Shown one piece after another: positions 1 to 5,261 of a DNA stretch of 5,312 nucleotides (position 1 is the stretch's first letter; each line of letters starts with the position of its first letter). The DNA comes from Acidobacteriota bacterium (GTDB lineage Bacteria > Acidobacteriota > UBA4820 > DSQY01). The notes under the pieces were generated by a model. It saw nothing but the letters and a program-made list of their open reading frames with translations, ran no database searches and was not told where the DNA came from. The DNA is taken from NCBI GenBank assembly GCA_022759065.1, contig JAEMPZ010000015.1, positions 1-5,312 of the forward strand, in the 5' to 3' direction. The translations under genes and the position numbers were made by a program.

Positions 1-5
1 CTCTT

Positions 6-33
6 TCATCTATCATCCGTCATCTCTCATCTG
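6..33. repeat. Heptanucleotide tandem array, TCATCNN x4
   Basis: Four consecutive 7-bp units share the core TCATC with two variable bases: TCATCTA at 6-12, TCATCCG at 13-19, TCATCTC at 20-26 and TCATCTG at 27-33. The register is exact with no indels. The 10-mer TCTATCATCC at 9-18 occurs again at 5250-5259, inside the repeat-rich spacer at the other end of the window, so the array belongs with the other heptad arrays here. No complementary GATGA array is seen nearby; a partner could lie left of the window. Confidence 0.75.
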
Positions 34-71
34 TCCTTAGTGCCCTTTGTGCCTTGGTGGTGAATGTCTTT

Positions 72-98
72 CCTCCCTGACCTCCCCGTCCTCCCTGT
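72..98. repeat. Nonanucleotide tandem array, CCTCCCYGW x3
   Basis: Three adjacent 9-bp units are seen: CCTCCCTGA (72-80), CCTCCCCGT (81-89) and CCTCCCTGT (90-98). This is a period of 9, unlike the period of 7 in the other arrays. The flanking stretch 37-71 also contains related blocks (GTGCCCTTT, GTGCCTTGG) but without a regular period. No open frame with coding character crosses this region. Confidence 0.6.
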
Positions 99-133
99 TA
101 ATCTTCCGCGTTGGTTTGGTGGCGACTTGGCAT

Positions 134-159
134 AAAAAAAGGAGGGCCAAAAGGCCCTC
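134..159 (-). terminator. Rho-independent terminator of lpxC
   Basis: Read on the minus strand, a perfect 7-bp stem (GAGGGCC / GGCCCTC, plus-strand 142-148 and 153-159) closes a 4-base loop and is followed, after one C, by seven T residues (plus-strand A run 134-140). It begins 33 bp past the lpxC stop codon and is the expected end of that transcript. The plus-strand side has no T run, so it should act only leftward. Confidence 0.88.
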
Positions 160-192
160 GAGGGTTGGAGGAAGGAAGTTGGGATAAGGAGG

Positions 193-1089
193 TTATGCCA
201 AGGGTTGCGCGAAGCTCCCTTGCGGGGGAACCCACGCCTCCTCGGATGATTCTATCGGGTGGTAGGCCAGCGAAGAACGGATGAGCTTCGCCATTTCGGT
301 GTGAAGCCCGTGGCCGCCCTTGTGGACTATCACGTGCGCCTTGAGCGCGAAACCGCACAACGACAAGTCGCCGAGCACGTCGAGAATCTTATGCCGCACG
401 AATTCGTTGGCGAACCTGAGATGGTCATTGAGCACCTTGTTCTCGTCCAGGACAATTGCGTTGTCCTTGGAACCGCCAAGAGTAAGCCCCTTCACCCGCA
501 ACATTTCAATGTCTCGCATAAACCCGAAGGTGCGGGCCGGAGCGATCTGGTCCTCGAAGGTTGCCGAAGTGATCGGGATCGTCACCGTCTGTTCCCTGAT
601 CAGCGGGTGGTCGTAGTCCACCGTGTAGGTGACCCTCAGCTCCTGCGAAGGCATGAGCCTTATCCAGCGCCCGCCGCCGCCTGCTTGAAGAGGACGGACT
701 ATTCTCAGGTAGGGCCTGGTCCGGCTCTGTGGGACCGTTCCAGCCTCGCGGATCATGTAGACGAAAGAGGCCGCCGAGCCGTCCATGATCGGCACTTCCG
801 GGGCATCGAGCTCGATGACCGCGTTGTCAACTCCCATGCAGTAAAAGGCTGCCAGGAGGTGCTCGACGGTGCTGACCGTGAGGTCTCCACTCCCCAGCGT
901 GGTCGCGAAGTCCACGCGGCCGACTTCCGAGGCGCAGGCGCGAATCTCGCCTCCGTCCTTGTCAAGCCTGCGGAAAATGATGCCGGAGTCAGGCTGGGCT
1001 GGCAGCAGGCGCAGAAGCACGGCCTTGCCGGAGTGAAGCCCCACGCCGGTGCATTGAATGTCGTTTTTCAGCGTGCGTTGATAGTACAC
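193..1089 (-). CDS. lpxC: UDP-3-O-acyl-N-acetylglucosamine deacetylase LpxC
   Basis: LpxC is the cytoplasmic Zn-dependent hydrolase that removes the N-acetyl group from UDP-3-O-acyl-GlcNAc, the committed step of lipid A synthesis. With the GTG start at 1089 the protein is 298 residues, close to E. coli LpxC (305), and opens YYQRTLKN, matching the family N-terminus. Visible motifs are STVEHLLAAF (E76 general base, H77 zinc ligand), the DAPEVPIMDGS segment (95-105), ARTFGF (185-190), HKILDVLGD (H233 and D237, the other two zinc ligands, with K234) and HKGGHG (H260, catalytic His). All metal and catalytic residues are present, so the enzyme should be active. The frame stays open another 94 codons upstream, but that part does not resemble LpxC and the ribosome binding site supports the GTG. 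It stands alone: glnE, on the same strand, ends about 416 bp upstream, and a terminator follows. Confidence 0.97.
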   Translation of the reverse strand: MYYQRTLKNDIQCTGVGLHSGKAVLLRLLPAQPDSGIIFRRLDKDGGEIRACASEVGRVDFATTLGSGDLTVSTVEHLLAAFYCMGVDNAVIELDAPEVPIMDGSAASFVYMIREAGTVPQSRTRPYLRIVRPLQAGGGGRWIRLMPSQELRVTYTVDYDHPLIREQTVTIPITSATFEDQIAPARTFGFMRDIEMLRVKGLTLGGSKDNAIVLDENKVLNDHLRFANEFVRHKILDVLGDLSLCGFALKAHVIVHKGGHGLHTEMAKLIRSSLAYHPIESSEEAWVPPQGSFAQPLA

Positions 1090-1094
1090 TCGCC

Positions 1095-1099
1095 CCTCC
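1095..1099 (-). promoter_or_regulatory. Ribosome binding site deciding the lpxC GTG start
   Basis: GGAGG on the minus strand sits 5 bases before the GTG at 1089. Its position, with the family N-terminus right after the GTG, decides the start against any upstream in-frame codon. Confidence 0.85.
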
Positions 1100-1111
1100 G
1101 CCGACGGTACT

Positions 1112-1127
1112 AAGCAAGAATTGTGCC
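1112..1127 (-). promoter_or_regulatory. Possible sigma-54 (-24/-12) promoter of lpxC
   Basis: On the minus strand GGCAC, five bases, then TTGCTT matches the sigma-54 core GGCAC-N5-TTGCW, with the invariant GG and GC separated by 10 bases. The usual T just before GG is a G here. A start about 12 bases past the GC would fall near 1102, just upstream of the ribosome binding site, giving a leader of roughly 13 bases. No good sigma-70 promoter was seen nearby. Chance matches are possible, and no enhancer site was identified. Confidence 0.35.
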
Positions 1128-1483
1128 CATTGCAAAGACCTTTGTTTTCAATTAGAAATGCGTTCGCCGTGGCCTTTGTGCCACACGCCGCTGTGTCCTT
1201 CACGCCACTTTCCCAAAGCTGAGCGAAGGAAGCCCTGTAGCTCAATGCCGAAGGACCTTTGTTTGGCAAAGTTGGATGAAACAGCGATGTATCCCTTGTA
1301 ACGGCGCTATGGGCCCTACTGCTGAAACGGCGGGTACGCCGCAACGGCGGCGGGCTCTGGCGCAAGCGCATCCTGCTGGACCTGCAACCCGATGGGATCG
1401 CCCCCTGGAAAGAGGCGGCTCAATTCTGAAGCGGCAAGGCGCCTGTGGATCGCCGCGCGTGCGCTTCAGGCCATTGCGAATCC

Positions 1484-1518
1484 TTCACCAATCACAAGTC
1501 ACTAATCACCAGTCACTT
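1484..1518. repeat. Heptanucleotide tandem array, NTCACNA x5, overlapping the glnE stop
   Basis: Five exact 7-bp units with core TCAC are seen on the plus strand: TTCACCA (1484), ATCACAA (1491), GTCACTA (1498), ATCACCA (1505) and GTCACTT (1512). On the minus strand this reads as repeated GTGAYTN. The last two units lie inside glnE and supply its final codons and stop. No matching inverted array was found close by. Confidence 0.85.
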
Positions 1519-4394
1519 TTCTCGATGTGGCTTCGCCAGGATGCCAGGACTGTTTCACGGTGGGCGCGCAGCTTTTCTTGGGCGCGGGCAAAGCCGGGCG
1601 ATGCGGCTGAAAGCGCCTCAAACGCGCTTTTGCAGTCGCGCCGCGCGAGCGGGCGCGCGAAGAGCATTCTGAAATTGAGAAGGAGCCTTTCCTGCCAGGC
1701 CCAAGAGGCGCGCAAGGCCAACGCTTCGCCGGCCTCAAGGGCGCCGGCCTCCTCAAGCCGCTTCATCAGGGCCAAAGTCCCCCCCGCTTCTCTCTTTACG
1801 CCGAAGCGCCTCTGCAGCAGAAGCAGCAAGGTGTTGAGATGAAAAAGCCCGCCTGGGGAAAACTTGATTTCTCCCTCGATGGATGGCGCGCTTTTGTCGA
1901 GCCTGGACAGAAGCTCGATAAGGCGTGAAGGAGAGCCCTCCGGCAATGGCTCCTTTTGGAGCTTTTCCCAGAGCGCCTCAAGCGCGGGCTTTCCCAGCGA
2001 GAGGTTTCCTGCAACCGGCCGGGCCTTGAGGTAGGAGAGCCGCTCCCATTCCTGGGCGTTTTGGGAACCGAAGTAGGCAAGAAGGGCCTCGCTCGATACT
2101 ATCGGCGGTCCAGAATCTCCGTGGGGGCGAAGCCTCAGGTCCACGGGGTAGAGCGCGCCGTAGCGGGTCACGCCGGTGAGCGCGCGGACGAAGCCCCTGA
2201 CCAATTGGATTTCAAGAGAGGCGGAGCGCTCCGGCGCCTCGGGAAAAAGCCATTCGCGGTCCTTCAAAAGGACGACGTCGAGGTCAGAGCCTGGAAGCAT
2301 CTCTTCGAACCCGAGCCGCCCGAGTCCCAACAGGCACACTTTGTCAATCAGCGCGCCTTTGGCCAGCCCCTCCTTGCCCTCAAGCGCCGAGGCCGCTTCG
2401 GCCAAGGCGGCGTCAACGACTTCTGATGCGAGGCGCGTATGCCACTTGTGAGAGAATCCGATGTCAAGGTCAGGCATTAAAGTGGCGGCGGCGGCGAAGC
2501 GGAATAACGCCTGCTTGTGGGCAAAGCGAAGAGGCTCGCCAGAGGCGGAAGGGGGAAGGATGCTCGCAAAACTTTCTCCCGTGGCCCTCAGGGCATCGAA
2601 GGAGATGTTGGCGGCAAGCTCCGGCCATCTCTGCGCCCAGTCGAAAAGGGCTGGGCAACGGACGACAAGCCTCAAAAGCAGGGAAAAGGCCATCGGGCGA
2701 CTCGCCAGGTATCCAACCAGTCCTGGCTGCGAGGCCAAAGAGGGGACGAGCCTGCAAAGCGACAAGAGCGCTTGGAAAGGATCGGGAGAAGCGGAAATCT
2801 CCTCCACCAGAGCGTCAAGCGAGGCGACGAGGACCTCGCGGTTTTCTGCGGCTGCTTCCCGCGCGATGCTTAGAGCGGCCTCGGTAAAGAGAGGCAGCGC
2901 CCGCCCGGCGTCCCGAATATTGGCCCGAACCAACATTTCGCGAAGCGATTCGGGGGCAAGGATATCCTGCTCATAACGTTCCGCGCGGCCCGCGCCAAGC
3001 CTCTCCACCACCTCGGCGAAGAAACGGGAGAGAGCAGCGCGGCTTTGCTCCAAGGCGCGCCGCAACTCGGGGGTTCCCTCGAAGGCGAGGAACCTGGCGA
3101 GAGCATTCATTCCCTCGTCGCTCTCGGGCAACCCGTGCGCCTGGCGCATCCCCTGAACCTGGGCAAAGTGTTCCGCCCTGCGCAAAAGCAAGTAGGCGCG
3201 GACGACTTCCCCCCTCTGCGCGTCACCGATAAGCCCGCGCTGCCTCAGCCTTGCCAGCGCCATCAGGGTTCCTTGATCGCGAAGCCAAGGATCCTTCGGC
3301 CCGAAGGCAAGCTGAAGCGCCTGGACCCCAAACTCGGCATCACGCAGGCCTCCCGGCCCCTCCTTGATGTCGGTCTCCGCCTTGTTGCCAAGGCTTTTTT
3401 CGAGATGGGAGAGGGTCTGAAGGCGCATGGAGCGCACGCTCTCGCCGACGACCTCCGCGGGGACCGGCCGGTAAATGAGAGGGCCCATCTGCTTGAGGAA
3501 CTGTTCCCCGGCTGACAAGTCACCGGCCACCGGCCGCGCCTTCACCCATGCCTGCCTTTCCCATGTTTCGGCGAAGGCGCGGTAGTATCCAAGCGCCGCG
3601 CCGAATGAGAGCGTCAGCTCGCCGTCCCGGCCACGGGGCCTGAGGTTGGGGTCAATCCTCAAGCAGGCGCCATAGATGGTCGGCCTTGAAAGCAGGGCGA
3701 TCGCCTGGCGCACCCAAGCGTTGAAAAAGGCGGAATTGGAAACGCCCCTGTCGGTTTCCCCCTCCTCCTCGTAAAAAAAGACCAGGTCAACGTCCGAAGA
3801 GTAGTTAAGTTCGTTGCCTCCCAGCTTCCCCAAACCGAAAACAACCAGGGAAGCCTGGACCGGCCGGCCATCCGCCCCCAGCTTCTGGGGCATGCCGAGC
3901 CTTTCGCGCAGCTCCTGGTATGTGACGGCCAGCGCCCTCTGAATCAGAACCTCGGCCAGCAGCGAAAGCTCTCGGGTTACCTCCTCGAAAGATAGGAACC
4001 CGTGAATGTCTTGCAACAAGATTCTCGCGCTCTGCAAAAGCTTGAAGAGGGCAAGGCCCGCCGCGGTTTCGGAGGATGCAACTCCCATAAGGTGCCTGCC
4101 AAGTGCCTCATCCATCTTCTGCGCGCCGAGCCCCCCGGCGATTCGGCTTTGGGCGCTGACCATTTTCAAGCGGCGCTCGTTGGAAAGCAGGGCGAGAAAA
4201 AGCGGCTCGCTTGTCCCGGCCAGGTAGGCGAGATCTAGAAAGAGGAGCTCCTCGCCGGGCAGAGGCCTTGATTCGGCCCAACGGCCGAGAAGCGACATGG
4301 CGCGGCCCGGGTCGGGAATCCGGCTTTTATGGGCATCAAGAAGCGCCGCGAAGGCAGGGCTGAGCCAGGATGGGCGAAAGGGACATTCCTCCAT
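1506..4394 (-). CDS. glnE: Bifunctional glutamine synthetase adenylyltransferase/adenylyl-removing enzyme GlnE
   Basis: GlnE adenylylates glutamine synthetase to inactivate it and removes AMP by phosphorolysis to reactivate it, following PII and glutamine signals. At 962 residues it is close to E. coli GlnE (946). It has two nucleotidyltransferase halves. The N-terminal (removase) half carries GLGKLGGNELNYSSDVDL (187-204; D201, D203), DPNLRPRG (third acid D248), KARPVAGD (about 285-292) and GPGGLRDAEF (346-355). A helical linker (about 475-615) follows. The C-terminal (adenylylating) half has LGLGRLGFEEMLPGSDLDV (about 688-706; D704, D706), VDLRLRPHG (D752) and KARPVAGN. The C-terminal half is divergent: GG becomes GF after GRL, and the usual GGLVDIEF reads GGLFHLNT, losing both acids. 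The ATG at 4394 is preferred over an in-frame TTG at 4412; neither has a clear ribosome binding site. The last residues and stop lie in a heptamer repeat array. No glnA or glnB is visible here. Confidence 0.95.
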   Translation of the reverse strand: MEECPFRPSWLSPAFAALLDAHKSRIPDPGRAMSLLGRWAESRPLPGEELLFLDLAYLAGTSEPLFLALLSNERRLKMVSAQSRIAGGLGAQKMDEALGRHLMGVASSETAAGLALFKLLQSARILLQDIHGFLSFEEVTRELSLLAEVLIQRALAVTYQELRERLGMPQKLGADGRPVQASLVVFGLGKLGGNELNYSSDVDLVFFYEEEGETDRGVSNSAFFNAWVRQAIALLSRPTIYGACLRIDPNLRPRGRDGELTLSFGAALGYYRAFAETWERQAWVKARPVAGDLSAGEQFLKQMGPLIYRPVPAEVVGESVRSMRLQTLSHLEKSLGNKAETDIKEGPGGLRDAEFGVQALQLAFGPKDPWLRDQGTLMALARLRQRGLIGDAQRGEVVRAYLLLRRAEHFAQVQGMRQAHGLPESDEGMNALARFLAFEGTPELRRALEQSRAALSRFFAEVVERLGAGRAERYEQDILAPESLREMLVRANIRDAGRALPLFTEAALSIAREAAAENREVLVASLDALVEEISASPDPFQALLSLCRLVPSLASQPGLVGYLASRPMAFSLLLRLVVRCPALFDWAQRWPELAANISFDALRATGESFASILPPSASGEPLRFAHKQALFRFAAAATLMPDLDIGFSHKWHTRLASEVVDAALAEAASALEGKEGLAKGALIDKVCLLGLGRLGFEEMLPGSDLDVVLLKDREWLFPEAPERSASLEIQLVRGFVRALTGVTRYGALYPVDLRLRPHGDSGPPIVSSEALLAYFGSQNAQEWERLSYLKARPVAGNLSLGKPALEALWEKLQKEPLPEGSPSRLIELLSRLDKSAPSIEGEIKFSPGGLFHLNTLLLLLQRRFGVKREAGGTLALMKRLEEAGALEAGEALALRASWAWQERLLLNFRMLFARPLARRDCKSAFEALSAASPGFARAQEKLRAHRETVLASWRSHIEKSDW

Positions 4395-4472
4395 CGCGCT
4401 TAGTTTAACCAATCAGCGAGCCGCGCGCCAGGGGACAAGGCCACGCCGGGGGAAATCTTAGTCGTATCGGTG

Positions 4473-4488
4473 TGCCGGCGTGCCGGCG
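4473..4488. repeat. 8-bp tandem duplication TGCCGGCG x2
   Basis: TGCCGGCG at 4473-4480 is exactly repeated at 4481-4488; each copy contains the palindrome GCCGGC. It lies in the divergent spacer upstream of glnE, just outside the large palindrome. No function can be assigned. Confidence 0.6.
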
Positions 4489-4543
4489 TTAAGGGCAGGC
4501 TATTGGTGGGGAAAAGTGTGAAGCATGAAGGCGGAAGTGTGAA

Positions 4544-4592
4544 GAGTTAGGAGTTAAGAGTTAGGGGTTAGGAGTTAGGAGTTAGGAGTTGA
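4544..4592. repeat. Heptanucleotide tandem array, GAGTTAG x7
   Basis: Seven uninterrupted units begin at 4544, 4551, 4558, 4565, 4572, 4579 and 4586; variants are GAGTTAA, GGGTTAG and GAGTTGA. The same 7-base register continues left to 4515 through AGTGTGA-like units (4515, 4522, 4529, 4536), making about 11 units in all. This is the left inner arm of the large palindrome. Confidence 0.9.
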
Positions 4593-4609
4593 GGTGCTGT
4601 CATTTTTTT

Positions 4610-4651
4610 AACTCAAAACTCAAAACTCGCAACCTAATACTCAAAACCCCC
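4610..4651. repeat. Heptanucleotide tandem array, AACTCAA x5-6
   Basis: Units begin at 4610, 4617, 4624, 4631, 4638 and, degenerate, 4645: AACTCAA twice, then AACTCGC, AACCTAA, TACTCAA and AACCCCC. The AACTC core is the complement of the GAGTT core at 4544-4592, and this forms the right inner arm of the palindrome. Confidence 0.85.
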
Positions 4652-4677
4652 TCTTGTTCGCGTCACGTTTAGCGCCC

Positions 4678-4705
4678 TTCAACCTTCATAATTCATACTT
4701 CATAC
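4678..4705. repeat. Heptanucleotide tandem array, TTCATAM x4
   Basis: Units TTCAACC (4678), TTCATAA (4685), TTCATAC (4692) and TTCATAC (4699) follow one another without gaps. They pair with the AGTGTGA-like units at 4514-4544 as the right middle arm of the palindrome. Just right of it, CCTACAGCCT (4719-4728) and CCTACGGCCT (4734-4743) form a 10-bp near-identical direct repeat spaced by 15. Confidence 0.8.
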
Positions 4706-4773
4706 TTGCTTTTGACCGCCTACAGCCTAAGAACCTACGGCCTCGCGATTTCTCCGCGCGCTGCCCCGCCGCC

Positions 4774-4802
4774 TTGACAGCGGATGCAATGATTATTATT
4801 CT
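4774..4802 (+). promoter_or_regulatory. Sigma-70-like promoter of cutA
   Basis: A perfect -35 box TTGACA (4774-4779) is followed after 17 bases by TATTCT (4797-4802), four of six matches to the -10 consensus. TATTAT at 4794-4799 is a closer hexamer but with a short 14-base spacer. Transcription would start near 4809, giving a very short leader before the ATG at 4821. It lies just right of the palindrome. Confidence 0.6.
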
Positions 4803-4810
4803 TGCGTCTG

Positions 4811-4815
4811 GGAGG
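4811..4815 (+). promoter_or_regulatory. Ribosome binding site deciding the cutA start
   Basis: GGAGG sits 5 bases before ATG at 4821. The in-frame GTG at 4815 overlaps this motif and so is not the likely start. Confidence 0.88.
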
Positions 4816-4820
4816 TGGCA

Positions 4821-5180
4821 ATGGAACCGGTCGTTCTCATCATGACCACGGTGGGATCGGAAGAGCAGGGAATCCAAATCGCGCAGGCCGTGGTGGAGCG
4901 CGGCCAGGCCGCCTGCGTCAACATAGTCAAGCACATAAGGTCCATCTACCGATGGAAAGGCGAGATATGGGACGACGATGAGTACCTGCTTCTAATCAAA
5001 ACCCGCGAATCTCTTTTCCCGGCCGTGCGCGACACCATTCGCTCGCTTCACAGCTACGAGCTGCCGGAGGTCATCTGCGTCCCTGCCAACAAGGTGGATG
5101 AGCGGGTGCAAGGCTGGATCATGGATACCACGGTTCAAAAGGAAAGGCCTCAAGCCGACAAGCCAAGCGCGAAGGATTAG
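4821..5180 (+). CDS. cutA: Divalent-cation tolerance protein CutA
   Basis: CutA (CutA1) proteins are small, very stable ferredoxin-like-fold trimers related in architecture to PII. They were linked genetically to tolerance of copper and other divalent cations; the biochemical role is still unsettled. The 119-residue product shows the family signatures in order: N-terminal strand VVLIMTTVGSEE (4-15), AACVNIV (30-36), SIYRWKGEIWDDDEYLLLIKT (41-61), HSYELPEVI (77-85) and a Trp (W99) near the end of the domain. Residues after about 105 form a charged, lysine- and proline-containing tail that is probably disordered. Cys32 and Cys86 are the only cysteines. The start is ATG at 4821, set by GGAGG five bases upstream. 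It is monocistronic by position: glnE diverges to the left, the thiolase converges from the right, and it has its own promoter-like sequence. Confidence 0.95.
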   Translation: MEPVVLIMTTVGSEEQGIQIAQAVVERGQAACVNIVKHIRSIYRWKGEIWDDDEYLLLIKTRESLFPAVRDTIRSLHSYELPEVICVPANKVDERVQGWIMDTTVQKERPQADKPSAKD

Positions 5181-5190
5181 GCAGGTGGCG

Positions 5191-5252
5191 AGGCTATAGG
5201 CTTTAGGATGTTAGCAAAAGATGCATTGCTTGCAGCCTACAGTCTACAGTCT
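5191..5252. repeat. Imperfect heptad-built hairpin between convergent genes
   Basis: Left arm 5191-5217 (units AGGCTAT, AGGCTTT, AGGATGT, then AGCAA) pairs with right arm 5226-5252 (TTGCT, then units TGCAGCC, TACAGTC, TACAGTC) around an 8-base loop. Of 27 positions, 20 are Watson-Crick, 3 are G-T and 4 mismatch; two of the mismatches are 7 bases apart, following the repeat register. The right array extends to 5258 with TATCATC. It begins 10 bp after the cutA stop and ends 10 bp past the thiolase stop, so it could end both transcripts, though it lacks a T run. The AGGCTAT and TACAGYC units also occur in the outer stem of the larger palindrome. Confidence 0.75.
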
Positions 5253-5261
5253 ATCATCCCT

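Larger units (their letters stand above)
1090..1483. other. Gene-free spacer between glnE and lpxC
   Basis: No convincing protein or RNA gene was found here. Open frames cross it on both strands but give arginine- and serine-rich translations with no recognisable family. It holds the lpxC ribosome binding site and possible promoter, an 11-bp direct repeat GACCTTTGTTT (1137-1147 and 1254-1264), and a small hairpin CGGCG-GGTA-CGCCG (1328-1341) with no T run. No terminator for glnE is evident. The lpxC-proximal part (about 1110-1300) is visibly less GC-rich than the genes. Confidence 0.5.
4497..4728. repeat. 232-bp nested imperfect palindrome built from heptad arrays
   Basis: Three successive blocks in the left arm are matched in mirrored order by complementary blocks on the right. 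Outer: 4497-4515 (starting AGGCTATTGG) with 4710-4728, with only four mismatched positions. Middle: 4514-4544 (AAGTGTGA type units) with 4677-4707 (TTCATAC units), about 24 of 31 positions paired. Inner: 4550-4592 (GAGTTAG units) with 4608-4650 (AACTCAA units), where GAGTT/AACTC pairs of 5 bp alternate with 2-base mismatches in strict 7-base register. The loop is about 4595-4605. A 3-4 base offset separates outer and middle stems, and about 21 extra right-arm bases separate middle and inner. It lies between divergent glnE and cutA. No transposase or simple target duplication was seen. Confidence 0.7.

Noticed and set aside
259..1113. Long plus-strand open frame opposite lpxC
   Set aside because: It lies antisense to a clearly conserved gene, its translation matches no family, and GC-rich codon bias commonly opens such frames.
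1328..1341. Terminator for glnE at the CGGCG/CGCCG hairpin
   Set aside because: Short stem with no following T run on either strand.
1090..1371. In-frame N-terminal extension of LpxC by 94 codons
   Set aside because: The extension does not resemble LpxC, the family N-terminus starts at the GTG at 1089, and a strong ribosome binding site is placed for that GTG.
1276..1842. Plus-strand open frame spanning the spacer and the glnE 3' end
   Set aside because: Arg/Ser/Ala-rich translation with no recognisable family; half of it is antisense to glnE.
4395..4412. TTG at 4412 as the glnE start
   Set aside because: It would add only six residues, has no ribosome binding site and is a rarer start codon than the ATG at 4394. 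It cannot be fully excluded, because the ATG also lacks a clear site.
4544..4651. CRISPR array
   Set aside because: The units are 7 bp and directly adjacent with no unique spacers, and there are no cas genes.
4654..4845. Small plus-strand open frame before cutA
   Set aside because: It runs through repeat units and past the cutA start, has no ribosome binding site and no recognisable family.
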